From Sphingosinicella sp. CPCC 101087 (GTDB taxonomy: Bacteria > Pseudomonadota > Alphaproteobacteria > Sphingomonadales > Sphingomonadaceae), in NCBI RefSeq assembly GCF_004151485.1, contig NZ_SBFF01000004.1:62001-126000 (forward strand): a stretch of 64,000 nt of DNA, given 5' to 3'. A model generated the notes under the pieces. It did not search any database, was not told the DNA's origin, and saw only the letters and a list, made by a program, of their open reading frames with translations. Each line of letters opens with the position of its first letter. The first letter of the stretch is position 1. Positions 15,541 through 24,434 of this stretch are shown piece by piece. Made by a program: the position numbers and the translations under genes.

Positions 15541-16137
15541 ATGAAGAGTGACCCGCGCGTCGACGCCTATATCGCCCGGCAGGCCGACTTCGCCCGCCCC
15601 ATCCTCGAACATCTTCGCGAAGCGGTGCACGCGGCCTGCCCCGACTGCGAGGAGACACTGAAATGGGGGGCTCCCCATTTCACCTATCGCGGCGAGATGC
15701 TGGCTGGGATGGCTGCCTTCAAGCAGCATGCCACCTTCGGCTTCTGGCGCGGCGGGCTCGTGGTCGGCCAGGAAAAGGTGCAGATGAGCGGCATGGGGCA
15801 GTTCGGCAAGCTGACGGCGATCGCCGACCTGCCGGTCCGGTCCGAGCTCGAGGCCCTCGTCAGTAAGGCGATGAAGCTGAGCGACGAAGGCGTGAAGGCG
15901 CCCCGCCGCAAGCATGATAAGCCGCCGCTGACGATGCCGCCGGACATGCGCGCCGCGCTCGACGCCAATCCGGCCGCGGCCGCCACGTTCGACGGATTCC
16001 CGGCCGGCGCCCAGCGCGAATATGTCGAGTGGATCACCGAGGCCAAGCGCGACGAGACCCGGACCAAGCGACTAGCGCAGGCGGTCGAATGGTTGGCCGA
16101 GGGCAAGCGCCGGCACTGGAAGTACCAGAATTGCTGA
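15541..16137 (+). CDS. YdeI/DUF1801-type protein with bacteriocin-protection-like C-terminus
   Basis: 198 residues. Residues about 1-110 are a DUF1801 domain (CEETLKWGAPHFTYRGEMLA, FKQHATFGFW). Residues about 130-195 are the YdeI/OmpD-associated C-terminal part (ALDANPAAAATFDGFPAG, QREYVEWITEAKRDETRTKR). Bacillus YdeI is linked to resistance against LL-37-like peptides; in proteobacteria the role is unproven. Located 46 bases after rarD. ATG at 15541 chosen over an upstream GTG. Confidence 0.9.
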   Translation: MKSDPRVDAYIARQADFARPILEHLREAVHAACPDCEETLKWGAPHFTYRGEMLAGMAAFKQHATFGFWRGGLVVGQEKVQMSGMGQFGKLTAIADLPVRSELEALVSKAMKLSDEGVKAPRRKHDKPPLTMPPDMRAALDANPAAAATFDGFPAGAQREYVEWITEAKRDETRTKRLAQAVEWLAEGKRRHWKYQNC

Positions 16138-16198
16138 GGGCTCAGCCTGACCGTTATCCCGGCGACAGCTGGATCCGAGCCGATTCGCGGCGGAGCCT

Positions 16199-16594
16199 TC
16201 AGCTTCCTTCGTTCGCGGCTGTGCCCGTCCCGTCGGCCGGGCGGCACTGAGGCAGGCCGAGCTCGCGCATCTCGCTGCACTGGCGGACCTGGGTGTCGCC
16301 GTTGGGCGCGATGAACAAGGCCCAGTGGCGGCCGTCGTTGCAAAGCGCCACCCACAAGGCCATGTTGCGATAATCTTCCTGGTAGCGCGTCGCCTCGACC
16401 CGCTGGCAACGCATGCCATTGTCCCGGATCGCCCGCATCACGCCGAGCCGCTGCATGTCCGGGTTCAGGGCCATCAGCTGGTCATGATGGGGATTGGCGA
16501 TCTTGATGGCCGGTGCCTGTTCGGGCGGAGGCCCTTCGTCGCAGGCCGCCGCCGTCAAGACCAGCAAAGCGGCCGCCGCGCCCCGGAATCGCAT
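16199..16594 (-). CDS. Lipoprotein, paralogue A of a tandem pair
   Basis: 131 residues, lipobox TAAAC (Cys18). Shares with its upstream neighbour the pattern MRAIRD-G--CQ-VE ... W-A-C-(G)--W-(L/T)-I--(N)G, so it contains two conserved cysteines (RCQRVEAT and VALCNDG) and a C-terminal CSEMRELGLPQC. One base separates it from the next gene's stop. Periplasmic; unknown function. Confidence 0.78.
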   Translation of the reverse strand: MRFRGAAAALLVLTAAACDEGPPPEQAPAIKIANPHHDQLMALNPDMQRLGVMRAIRDNGMRCQRVEATRYQEDYRNMALWVALCNDGRHWALFIAPNGDTQVRQCSEMRELGLPQCRPADGTGTAANEGS

Positions 16595-16595
16595 C

Positions 16596-16982
16596 CTATT
16601 CGCCCTGCGCATTCTGCGCGGCGGAATCGTTGGTCTCGACCAGCCGTGCCTCGGCCGGATTGAGGACCGAAGCGGTGCCGTCATTGCCGATCACGATCGT
16701 CCATTCGACGCCGCCGAGGCAGCGGGCGGTCCAGACCGGAAAGCCCTGATGCTCGCCGGCGCGCGACGAGCTCTCGACATGCTGGCAGTCCTGCCCGGAA
16801 TCGCGGATCGCCCGGACGAAGACGGCGTTCCGCGCCGCTTCGGGCATCTCCTCGAGCCGGTTCTGGACCGCCTCGGGGCCAGGCACCTCGACCTGCTGGT
16901 TCGCCGGCTGGGGAGCGCCGCCGTCGCATCCTGCCACCGCGGCCGCCACGGCGGCCGCCGTTCCGATCATGAGCTTGCGCAT
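16596..16982 (-). CDS. Lipoprotein, paralogue B of a tandem pair
   Basis: 128 residues, lipobox AVAGC (Cys19). The core (FVRAIRDSGQDCQHVESSSR, then VWTARCLGGVEWTIVIGNDG) aligns with the downstream gene at 16199, indicating a tandem duplication that has diverged. Two conserved Cys may form a disulfide. First gene of the pair; its start lies about 70 bases from the end of the acyl-CoA synthetase gene. Confidence 0.78.
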   Translation of the reverse strand: MRKLMIGTAAAVAAAVAGCDGGAPQPANQQVEVPGPEAVQNRLEEMPEAARNAVFVRAIRDSGQDCQHVESSSRAGEHQGFPVWTARCLGGVEWTIVIGNDGTASVLNPAEARLVETNDSAAQNAQGE

Positions 16983-17049
16983 GTCTCGCTCCCTTGTTGG
17001 TTCGGCTGAACAATGACCGAGCGCGCCCTGAGTTGCAGGGCAGGCCGTT

Positions 17050-18723
17050 CTAGGCCGCGTCGGCGATCTTGCGATAGCGGTCCCTGAGCTCGACCTTGTC
17101 GATCTTGCCGGTACCGAGCTTGGGCAGCGGCTCCTCCCGGATCCAGACATAAGCGGGCAGCTTGAACTGGGCGAGTTGCCCGGCCAGGAACTCCAGCAGC
17201 GCGTCGCGGGTGAGCCCGCCCGTTTCGGCATAGACCACCGCCGCCGGCACCTCACCGAGCCGCTCGTCGGGAACGCCGAAGACGGCAGCCTCGGATACCG
17301 CCGGATGCGTGTAGATCGCCGCCTCGACCTCCTGGGCGCTGATATTCTCGCCGCCCCGAATGACGATGTCCTTCTTGCGATCGACGATGAACAGATAGCC
17401 GTCTTCGTCGAGATAGCCGACGTCGCCGGTGCGGACATAGCCGTCTGCGGTGAAGGCCGCGCGGGTCGCCTCCTCGTCGCGCCAGTAGCCGCGTATGTTC
17501 GCGGCCGACCGAATCGCGACCTCGCCCCGTTCGCCCGGCGGCAGGTGGACATCGCCCTCACCGAGGATCGCCAATTCGACGAGCGGCCGCTGCGCGCGCC
17601 CGGTCGAAGCGGGCTTGTCGTGATAATTTGCCCAGAAATTGCCGCAGCCGACGGCATTGGTCTCGGTCAAGCCGTAGCCGAGAGCAGGCTGGGCACCCCG
17701 AAACGTCTCCTCCAGCCGTTCGACGTGGGCGACCGGGCGCGGCGCGCCGCCCGCGGCGATGTCCGTCAGGGTCGAAAGGTCATATTTGTCGCGGTCGGGA
17801 TGCGTCATCATCTCGAGGCTCATCGTCGGCACGCCGACGAAATAGGTGACCTTCTCCGCCTCGATCAGCCGCATCGCCTCACCGGCGTCCCATTTGGGCA
17901 TAAGCACCATCGTGCGGCCGATAACCAAGCTGTTGAGCAGGACCGGCACCTCGCCGGTCACGTGGAACAGGGGCACGTTGACCAGGGTCTTGGGCGGGTT
18001 GACGGGCGGCTGGCCCTCGCTCTCCTTGATGCCGAGCAAGGTGAGCAGGCCGATCGCGTAGGCGTAGACGCCGGTCGTTACCGCGCGATGGGTGGAGACG
18101 GCGCCCTTGGCGACGCCGGTCGATCCGGACGTGAACAGGATGGTCGCATCGTCCTCCGGCGCGACCGACGGCAGATCGGCATCGGGGCCGCCGAGCAAGG
18201 GCCCCATCGCTTCCTCGACCTTGCGCTCGACCGGCAGGACGGCGGTCGCGATTCCGAGCCCGGTCGCGTCGATGCGCGGCGCACGCGACGCGTCGGCGAT
18301 CACAAGCTTCGGCTCGGTCAGCGACAGAGCGTGGCGCATCTCGTCGGCCTGCCACCAGCCGTTGATCAGGGTGGCGACCCCACCTGCTTTCAGCACGGCC
18401 ATCCAGGCGACGATCCAGGTCGGGCAGTTGCGCATCGCGATTCCGACGCGGTCTCCCTTGACGATCCCGGAGCCGGCGAGGGCCCGGGCCAAACGCGTGG
18501 CGTGCTGGTTGAGCTCGGCGAAGGTCAGCCGCTCGTCTCCCGCGACGACGCCCTCGACCTCGCCATGAAGCATGCAGAAGACGTCGAACAGCGACGGCAG
18601 CGTCGGCGGCAGGTTGGTGACGATGGCCCGCCCGTCGGGGTCCCGGCCGATCTGGACACGGCCGCCTTCGCCGAGGACCTTCTCCAGGACGGCATCATAT
18701 TTCCGGTCGAGCGCGCTCGGCAT
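17050..18723 (-). CDS. Class I adenylate-forming acyl-CoA synthetase
   Basis: 557 residues, complete. AMP-binding P-loop [21 protein letters not shown] motif; [20 protein letters not shown] hinge; [12 protein letters not shown]; and the catalytic Lys in [11 protein letters not shown]. Activates a carboxylic acid to its acyl-CoA through an acyl-adenylate. It groups by look with medium/long-chain fatty acid CoA ligases (FadD3/FACL-like), but the acid cannot be read. No beta-oxidation genes are nearby. Divergent from lgt. Confidence 0.93.
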   Translation of the reverse strand: MPSALDRKYDAVLEKVLGEGGRVQIGRDPDGRAIVTNLPPTLPSLFDVFCMLHGEVEGVVAGDERLTFAELNQHATRLARALAGSGIVKGDRVGIAMRNCPTWIVAWMAVLKAGGVATLINGWWQADEMRHALSLTEPKLVIADASRAPRIDATGLGIATAVLPVERKVEEAMGPLLGGPDADLPSVAPEDDATILFTSGSTGVAKGAVSTHRAVTTGVYAYAIGLLTLLGIKESEGQPPVNPPKTLVNVPLFHVTGEVPVLLNSLVIGRTMVLMPKWDAGEAMRLIEAEKVTYFVGVPTMSLEMMTHPDRDKYDLSTLTDIAAGGAPRPVAHVERLEETFRGAQPALGYGLTETNAVGCGNFWANYHDKPASTGRAQRPLVELAILGEGDVHLPPGERGEVAIRSAANIRGYWRDEEATRAAFTADGYVRTGDVGYLDEDGYLFIVDRKKDIVIRGGENISAQEVEAAIYTHPAVSEAAVFGVPDERLGEVPAAVVYAETGGLTRDALLEFLAGQLAQFKLPAYVWIREEPLPKLGTGKIDKVELRDRYRKIADAA

Positions 18724-18795
18724 CCTCGGCTATCTCCCGTGCTTTGCCTTTCCTTCTCCCCCCACTATGAAGGCGCGAGCCCGAAGGGGGAAGCC

Positions 18796-19677
18796 TTGAT
18801 CGACGCCTTACTGACATCGATGACAGCGACGGCGAACGCCATACGCTGGGAGAATCTCGGGCTCGATCCGGTGATCGTCGACCTCGGCTTCTTCCAGCTC
18901 AGATGGTACAGCCTTGCCTATCTCGCCGGGATCGTCATCGGCTGGTGGTACCTGCTGAAGCTGCTCGCCCAGCCGGGGGCACCGATGGCGCGGCGCCACG
19001 CCGACGACATGGTCTTCTACGCGACGCTGGGGATCATCCTCGGCGGCCGGCTCGGCTACGTCCTGTTCTATCGTCCCTTATACTATCTGGAAAATCCGCT
19101 TGAGATCCCGATGGTGATGGAAGGCGGCATGTCCTTCCATGGCGGGGTCATCGGCGTGTCGCTCGGCATCCTCTGGATGGCGCGCCGCCACGGCCTCGAC
19201 TGGCTTCGGATCCACGATTATGTCGCCTGCTGCATTCCCTTCGGCCTGTTCCTCGGGCGGCTCGCCAATTTCGTGAACGCCGAGCTGTGGGGCCGGGCGA
19301 CCGACGTGCCCTGGGCGGTGATCTTCCCCACCGGCGGCGAGATAGCCCGCCATCCGAGCCAGCTCTACGAAGCCTTTCTGGAAGGCTTCGTCCTGTTCCT
19401 GGTGCTCGCTTTCATGTTCTGGCGGACCCAGGCGCGCTACAAGCCGGGCATGCTGGTCGGCACCTTCGTGCTCGGCTACGGGCTCAGCCGCTTCTTCGTC
19501 GAATTCTTCCGGGAGGCCGACGAGCATCTCATGGAGTTCGCCCGCATCACCCATCTCCATATGGGCCAATGGCTGTCGCTGCCGATGATCCTGATCGGCC
19601 TCTACCTCATCCTCACCGCGACCCGCCGCACCGCGCGGGTTCGCCCGGTCCCGGCCGATGGCGCTGCCGCTTCCTGA
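18796..19677 (+). CDS. lgt: Prolipoprotein diacylglyceryl transferase
   Basis: 293 residues from a TTG at 18796, preceded by AAGGGGG (18784-18790) at ideal distance; the alternative ATG at 18820 has no ribosome-binding site. Seven membrane segments; HGGVIG segment and the signature [27 protein letters not shown] follows. Transfers diacylglycerol from phosphatidylglycerol to the lipobox cysteine, the first step of lipoprotein maturation; its substrates here include the many lipoproteins of this window. Overlaps the next gene by 20 bases. Confidence 0.95.
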   Translation: MIDALLTSMTATANAIRWENLGLDPVIVDLGFFQLRWYSLAYLAGIVIGWWYLLKLLAQPGAPMARRHADDMVFYATLGIILGGRLGYVLFYRPLYYLENPLEIPMVMEGGMSFHGGVIGVSLGILWMARRHGLDWLRIHDYVACCIPFGLFLGRLANFVNAELWGRATDVPWAVIFPTGGEIARHPSQLYEAFLEGFVLFLVLAFMFWRTQARYKPGMLVGTFVLGYGLSRFFVEFFREADEHLMEFARITHLHMGQWLSLPMILIGLYLILTATRRTARVRPVPADGAAAS

Positions 19678-20674
19678 CGATGCGCCGGTAAAGGACGAGA
19701 CGGTCGCCGACCGGCTCGCCCGCCGGATCGCGCGCGAGGGCTCGATCGGGGTCGCCGATTACATGGCCGAGGCGAATGCGCATTATTACGCCACGCGCGA
19801 CCCGCTCGGCCGGAGCGGCGACTTCATCACCGCCCCCGAGATCAGCCAGATGTTCGGCGAGCTGATCGGCGTGTGGCTGGCCGACCTGTGGCTGCGCGCC
19901 GGGAAGCCGGAGGGCACGCGCTATGTCGAGCTCGGCCCCGGTCGCGGCACGTTGGCTCAGGACGCGCTGCGGGCGCTCCGCGGCACGGGACTGGAGCCGC
20001 CGCTCGACCTGGTCGAAATCAGCCCGACGCTGCGCAGAGCTCAGGCCGAGCGCCTGCCACCGGCGCGCTGGCACGAGACGATGGCGACGGTTCCCGGCAA
20101 CGGCCCGCTGCTCGTCGTCGCCAACGAATTTTTCGACGCGCTGCCCGTCCGCCAGCATGCGCTGGGCGGCGGCGAACTTCGTGTCCGGCTCGAAGAGGGA
20201 CGCTTCAGGCGCGATGCGGCCGAAGCGCTCGTCGAGGATTCGCCCGCCTCGATCGAGGCCGTCGGCGCGCTCGCCCGCCGGCTCGTCGCGCAGGGCGGAG
20301 CGGCATTGATCGCAGATTACGGACACGACCGACCGGGAGTAGGCGAGACGCTCCAGGCCGTCGCGGGCCACCGTTACGCCGATCCGTGGGAAGCGCCGGG
20401 AACCCGCGACCTCACCGCGCATGTCGACTTCTCCGCGCTTGCCGAGGCTGCAAGGTCCGCCGGGGCGCGCGTGTTCGGACCGGTCGGCCAGGGCGACTGG
20501 CTGGAAGCGATGGGAATACAGCTGCGCGCCGCCTCGCTCGCCAAGGCGGCGCCCGAGCGGACCGAGGAGATCGCCGCCGCCCGCGACCGCCTCACCGGGC
20601 CGGCGCAGATGGGCCGGCTGTTCAAGGTAGTGGCCCTGGTCGCGCCCGGCTGGCCGCAGCCGGCAGGCTTCTGA
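19658..20674 (+). CDS. NDUFAF7/MidA-type SAM-dependent arginine methyltransferase
   Basis: 338 residues. [20 protein letters not shown] is the family signature, the SAM-binding motif is [13 protein letters not shown] (about residue 88), and [13 protein letters not shown] is the conserved acceptor-side block. Mitochondrial NDUFAF7 dimethylates an arginine of complex I NDUFS2 during assembly; the alphaproteobacterial homologue presumably does the same to NuoD, by family inference. Lies in an operon lgt-NDUFAF7-GNAT-pgeF with overlaps at every junction. Confidence 0.94.
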   Translation: MALPLPDDAPVKDETVADRLARRIAREGSIGVADYMAEANAHYYATRDPLGRSGDFITAPEISQMFGELIGVWLADLWLRAGKPEGTRYVELGPGRGTLAQDALRALRGTGLEPPLDLVEISPTLRRAQAERLPPARWHETMATVPGNGPLLVVANEFFDALPVRQHALGGGELRVRLEEGRFRRDAAEALVEDSPASIEAVGALARRLVAQGGAALIADYGHDRPGVGETLQAVAGHRYADPWEAPGTRDLTAHVDFSALAEAARSAGARVFGPVGQGDWLEAMGIQLRAASLAKAAPERTEEIAAARDRLTGPAQMGRLFKVVALVAPGWPQPAGF

Positions 20675-21183
20675 TGACGGTCCAGTGGCGCAAGGCGGGC
20701 CCGGAGGATGCGGCGATCATGGCGGCGATCGGCCGCGAGACCTTCGTCGAGACGTTCGGTAATCTCTACACGCCGGAGGATCTCGCCGCCTTCCTCGTCA
20801 ACCACAGCGAGGAGAAATGGCGCGCCGACCTGGCGGATCCGGAATATTCGATCCGGCTGGGCGAATCCGATGGCCGCGCCGCGGCTTATGCGAAGATCGG
20901 CCCGCCCTCGCTGCCGCTCGAGGCGAAAGGGCCGACGATCGAGCTTCGCCAATTCTACATCCGCAAGCCCTGGCAGGGTGCCGGCCTCGCGCCGCCGTTG
21001 ATGGAATGGGTGCTCGCCGAAGCCCGCGCCCGGGGCGCCGTCGCGGTCCAGCTCTCGGTATTCACCGAAAATGTGCGCGCGCGCCGCTTCTACGAGCGCT
21101 ATGGCTTCGAATATGCCGGCGAAAATAAGTTCATGGTCGGCAACCAAGCCGACGATGACCTGATCATGCGATTGAACCTTTGA
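20674..21183 (+). CDS. GNAT-family N-acetyltransferase
   Basis: 169 residues. Acetyl-CoA-binding region IELRQFYIRKPWQGAGLAPP (motif A, R/Q-x-x-G-x-A variant) and the ARRFYERYGF motif B are clear, and the ETFVETFGNLYTPEDLAAFL start resembles the spermidine/protein acetyltransferase branch. Its ATG overlaps the preceding stop (TGATG), and its stop is overlapped by the pgeF TTG. Substrate unknown. Confidence 0.9.
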   Translation: MTVQWRKAGPEDAAIMAAIGRETFVETFGNLYTPEDLAAFLVNHSEEKWRADLADPEYSIRLGESDGRAAAYAKIGPPSLPLEAKGPTIELRQFYIRKPWQGAGLAPPLMEWVLAEARARGAVAVQLSVFTENVRARRFYERYGFEYAGENKFMVGNQADDDLIMRLNL

Positions 21184-21941
21184 CCGTCGAGGCAATATGC
21201 TCCGCCCTCATCCAGGCGCCGCACGGCTTTCTCGGCCGGCGCGGCGGGGTGTCCGAGGGTATCTGCCAAGGGCTCAACGTGGGGCTCGGTTCGGGCGACG
21301 ACCGCGCCGCCATCGCGGAGAATCGCCGCCGCGCCGTCGAGGCGGTTGCCCCTGGGGCGACGCTCGTGACGGTCCACCAGGTCCACTCGGCGGTGGCGGT
21401 GGTGGCGACGGGGCCCTGGCCCGACGAGGCGCGGCCGCACGCGGACGCGATCGTCACCGATCGGCCCGGTCTCGCCTTGGGCATCCTCACCGCCGATTGC
21501 GCGCCGATATTGTTCGCCGACGCCGCCGCGGGCGTGATCGGCGCTGCCCATGCCGGCTGGAAGGGCGCGTTCGGCGGCGTCGTCGAGGCGACGGTGACGG
21601 CGATGGAGTCGCTCGGCGCGGACCGCGCCCGGATCGCCGCAGCGATCGGCCCGGCGATCGCGCGGAGAAGCTATGAAGTCGACGAGGGGTTCCTGCGCCG
21701 CTTCACCGAGGCCGATCCCGAGCATGAGCGATTCTTCACGCCCGGCCGCGACGGCCACCATCAATTCGATCTCGAGGGCTTCGTCGCCGCACGCGTGGGT
21801 GGTGCCGGCGTGCGGCGGGTCGAGGCGCTGGGGCTCGACACCTATTCGGATCCCGACCGGTTCTTCAGCTACCGACGCGCGACCCATCGCGGCGAGCCCG
21901 ATTACGGGCGGCAGATCTCGCTGATCGCACTGGCTGGATAA
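21180..21941 (+). CDS. pgeF: Peptidoglycan editing factor PgeF (YfiH/laccase-domain family)
   Basis: 253 residues from TTG 21180, which overlaps the GNAT stop (TTGA). Conserved motifs: VSEG, VHQVHS, TADCAPILFAD, AHAGWKGAFGGV and the histidine of FTPGRDGHHQFDL; the Cys and two His form the metal site. PgeF acts on muramyl peptides wrongly containing L-Ser instead of L-Ala; older 'polyphenol oxidase' labels derive from related proteins. Last of the four-gene operon. Confidence 0.93.
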   Translation: MTVEAICSALIQAPHGFLGRRGGVSEGICQGLNVGLGSGDDRAAIAENRRRAVEAVAPGATLVTVHQVHSAVAVVATGPWPDEARPHADAIVTDRPGLALGILTADCAPILFADAAAGVIGAAHAGWKGAFGGVVEATVTAMESLGADRARIAAAIGPAIARRSYEVDEGFLRRFTEADPEHERFFTPGRDGHHQFDLEGFVAARVGGAGVRRVEALGLDTYSDPDRFFSYRRATHRGEPDYGRQISLIALAG

Positions 21942-21946
21942 GGGGG

Positions 21947-21960
21947 TACCCGATCGGGTA
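21947..21960. promoter_or_regulatory. Perfect 14-bp palindrome after pgeF
   Basis: TACCCGATCGGGTA, six bases after the pgeF stop and upstream of the leader of the next gene. It could be an operator for that gene. As an RNA hairpin it has no U-run, so it is not a standard terminator. Confidence 0.35.
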
Positions 21961-21982
21961 GAGAGCCGGCGGGCGACGGACC

Positions 21983-22080
21983 TCACCCCCCGGGGCCGCA
22001 CTGGCGTGCGGCCGGTGAACCTATCCGAAAGTGACAGGTTCGGTCTCCAGCGCATCAGATGCGAGTGGCTCAAGGGAGAC
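21983..22080 (+). promoter_or_regulatory. Structured 5' leader (candidate riboswitch or RNA element)
   Basis: Three stems can be read. SL1: TCACC (21983-21987) with GGTGA (22014-22018), enclosing an 8-bp perfect hairpin GGCCGCAC/GTGCGGCC (21994-22013). SL2: GAACCT/AGGTTC (22017-22022/22036-22041) with a 13-base loop. SL3: GTCTCC/GGAGAC (22043-22048/22075-22080) enclosing CGCAT-CAG-ATGCG. SL3 hides the AAGGGAG ribosome-binding site of the gene at 22087. SL1 and SL2 compete for two bases. It does not fit the SAM-II core as I remember it. Confidence 0.5.
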
Positions 22081-22086
22081 ATATCC

Positions 22087-23388
22087 ATGCCAGACGAAGC
22101 CGACCTTACCGGCGCGACTCCGCGCCGCCGCCCCAAGCCCGACGTGCTCGAGATCGGCGGGCGCCGCCTGAAGCCATCGACCCTGATGATGGGGCACGGC
22201 TACGACCCTGCCCTTTCCGAAGGCGCGCTGAAGCCGCCCATCTTCCTGACCTCGACGTTCGTGTTCGAAAGCGCCGAGGCCGGTAAGCGCCACTTCGAGG
22301 GCGTGACAGGCAAGCGCGCCGGCGGCGCCGAGGGCCTCGTCTACTCGCGGTTCAACGGGCCCAACCAGGAGATATTGGAGGACCGGCTCGGCGTCTGGGA
22401 GGATGCCGAGGACGCGCTCAGCTTCTCCTCGGGCATGTCCGCGATCACCACCCTCCTGCTCACCTTCGTCCAGCCGGGCGACGTGGTCGTCCATTCCGGC
22501 CCGCTATACGCCGCGACCGAGACGCTGATCGGCCGGATCCTGGGCCGGTTCGGCGTACAATGGCTCGATTTCCCCGCCGGCGCGACCGAGGAGGAGATAG
22601 CCGAGGTGATGGAGCGGGCGAAGGGGATGGGCCGCGTGCCGCTCGTCTACCTCGAAAGCCCGGCCAACCCGACCAACCAGCTGGTCGACGTCCAGGCGGT
22701 GCGGCGGGTCCGCGACTCGCTGTTCCCCGACGATCCGCCGCCGATCGCGATCGACAACACCTTCCTGGGGCCGCTGTGGCATCATCCGTTGCGCCACGGC
22801 GCCGATCTGTCGGTCTATTCGCTCACCAAATATGCCGGCGGCCACAGCGATCTGGTCGCGGGCGGAGTCGTCGGCGCCGAGGCGCTGATCACGCCGATTC
22901 GGATGATGCGCAACACGATGGGCACGATCACCGATCCGAACACGGCCTGGATGCTGCTGCGCAGCCTGGAGACGCTGGAACTTCGAATGACCCGCGCCGG
23001 CGAGAATGCCGCCCGGGTCTGCGAATTCCTGCGCGAGCATTCGAAGGTGGAGAGCGTCGGCTATCTCGGCTTCCTCAGCGAAGGGCGGCAGGCCGACATC
23101 TACCGGCGCCACTGCACCGGCGCCGGCTCGACCTTCTCGCTCTACCTCAAGGGCGGAGAGCGGGAAGCCTTCGCCTTCCTCGACAGCCTGAAGATCGCCC
23201 ATCTTGCGGTGAGCCTGGGCGGAACCGAAACGCTGGCGAGCCATCCGGCCGGAATGACCCATTTGTCGGTGCCCGACGCGCGCAAGCAGGCGCTGGGGAT
23301 CACCGACAATCTCGTCCGCATTTCGATCGGGGTGGAGGATGCGGACGATTTGATCGCCGATTTCGACCAGGCGCTGCAGGCGGTTTAG
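22087..23388 (+). CDS. Cystathionine gamma-synthase-family PLP enzyme
   Basis: 433 residues, somewhat longer than the usual 380-400 because of an N-terminal extension of about 30. PLP lysine Lys248 in YSLTKYAGGHSD; substrate/PLP residues in FSSGMSAITTLLL, the YSRFNGPNQEILE loop and AIDNTFLGPLW. In the Cys/Met-metabolism family members act as cystathionine gamma-synthase, sulfhydrylase or methionine gamma-lyase; motifs do not separate them. The ATG at 22087 follows AAGGGAG held in a stem (see leader). Stands alone, so control probably rests in its leader. Confidence 0.9.
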   Translation: MPDEADLTGATPRRRPKPDVLEIGGRRLKPSTLMMGHGYDPALSEGALKPPIFLTSTFVFESAEAGKRHFEGVTGKRAGGAEGLVYSRFNGPNQEILEDRLGVWEDAEDALSFSSGMSAITTLLLTFVQPGDVVVHSGPLYAATETLIGRILGRFGVQWLDFPAGATEEEIAEVMERAKGMGRVPLVYLESPANPTNQLVDVQAVRRVRDSLFPDDPPPIAIDNTFLGPLWHHPLRHGADLSVYSLTKYAGGHSDLVAGGVVGAEALITPIRMMRNTMGTITDPNTAWMLLRSLETLELRMTRAGENAARVCEFLREHSKVESVGYLGFLSEGRQADIYRRHCTGAGSTFSLYLKGGEREAFAFLDSLKIAHLAVSLGGTETLASHPAGMTHLSVPDARKQALGITDNLVRISIGVEDADDLIADFDQALQAV

Positions 23389-23524
23389 CCGGCTTCCTTT
23401 CCCTGGCGAGGCCCCCTCAGCCGCGATCGGGACAAGCCCCAAGATCCAGTCGCAGCCGCCCAATTTCCCGTTCCGCGCCATCTGCGCCTGTGGCATCCTG
23501 CGTTCGTCGGGCGTTGAGGTCGGC

Positions 23525-24340
23525 ATGGACGACTCGAGAACGGGCCCGCGCGGGTGGAAACGGACTGCGATGTCGCGGAGCGTGTGGAGCAAGTTTGCCG
23601 TCTTTTCGGTCGCGGCCTTGCTGCTGGCCGGGGCGGCGCCGGATTGCTCCTCCCAGGAGCGCTCTTCCGAAGCGCGCTTCGCCGCCGAGCGCGAGCGCAT
23701 GGTCGAGAGCGTCGCCAGCATGGCCGCCGGCGCGGGGGTGAGGGACGCGCGCCAGATCGACCGCGCGGTGCTAGACGCGATGCGCTCGGTTCCGCGCCAC
23801 CGCCTGGTGCCGGCGGGGAGCGAGGCCGAAGCCTATGACAACCGCCCGCTGCCGATCGGGCAGGGCCAGACAATCTCGCAGCCGTTCATCGTCGCCCTGA
23901 TGACCCATCTGCTCGCGCCGCGGCCGGATCATGTGGTGCTCGAGGTCGGCACCGGATCGGGCTATCAGGCGGCCATCCTGTCGCGGCTCGTCGGCCGGGT
24001 CTATTCGATCGAGATCGTACCTGAGCTCGCCGAGCGCGCCGCCGAGCGGCTGGACGCGCTCGGCTATGACAATATCGTCGTGCGTCAGGGCGACGGCTAT
24101 GCCGGCTGGCCCGAGCATGCGCCATTCGACGGAATCATCGTCACCGCCGGAGCCGAGCGGATTCCCGAGCCTCTGATCGCACAGCTGAAGCCGGGCGGGC
24201 GGATGGTCATCCCGCTCGGGCCGTCGCACGACCAGCAGCTGGTGCTGGTGACCAAGAGCGAGGCGGGCCGGATCCAGCGGGAGGCGGTGCTGCCGGTGCG
24301 GTTCGTGCCCTTCACTCGGGAGGGTGACGGGCGGGAGTGA
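23525..24340 (+). CDS. pcm: Exported protein-L-isoaspartate O-methyltransferase-like protein
   Basis: 271 residues. The SAM-binding core is canonical Pcm: QTISQPFIVALMTHLL, VLEVGTGSGYQAAILSRLVG, YSIEIVPELAE and FDGIIVTAGAERIPEPLIAQ. Unlike classic Pcm, it has a signal peptide (hydrophobic residues about 24-37, MSRSVWSKFAVFSVAALLLA inside). A weak GAGG precedes the 23525 ATG; the ATG at 23570 is an alternative and leaves the signal intact. Exported Pcm proteins are known, although SAM is not known to be present in the periplasm. Repairs isoaspartyl residues in damaged proteins if active. Confidence 0.9.
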   Translation: MDDSRTGPRGWKRTAMSRSVWSKFAVFSVAALLLAGAAPDCSSQERSSEARFAAERERMVESVASMAAGAGVRDARQIDRAVLDAMRSVPRHRLVPAGSEAEAYDNRPLPIGQGQTISQPFIVALMTHLLAPRPDHVVLEVGTGSGYQAAILSRLVGRVYSIEIVPELAERAAERLDALGYDNIVVRQGDGYAGWPEHAPFDGIIVTAGAERIPEPLIAQLKPGGRMVIPLGPSHDQQLVLVTKSEAGRIQREAVLPVRFVPFTREGDGRE

Positions 24341-24376
24341 GGCGGCTTGCGCCGGGATCGGGTCCTTCGGAGGGAC

Positions 24377-24403
24377 TGGGCCCCGGCCTTCGCCGGGGTG
24401 ACG
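24377..24403. repeat. REP-like palindromic repeat, copy 1
   Basis: A 27-base unit containing CCCCGGC-CTTC-GCCGGGG, flanked by TGGG and TGACG. It matches copy 2 at 53348-53374 in 25 of 27 positions. It lies between the ends of two convergent genes (pcm and the APC permease), so it may also act as a bidirectional terminator. Confidence 0.75.
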
Positions 24404-24434
24404 ATTCCGACCGAGCAGGACGGCGTCTGGTCGG

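Noticed and set aside
17176-18795. Long frame opposite the acyl-CoA synthetase running into lgt
   Set aside because: It is the extension of the lgt frame through an antisense region; lgt begins at 18796.
21942-22086. SAM-II riboswitch assignment for the leader
   Set aside because: The SAM-II pseudoknot core I remember is not visible; reported only as unclassified structure.
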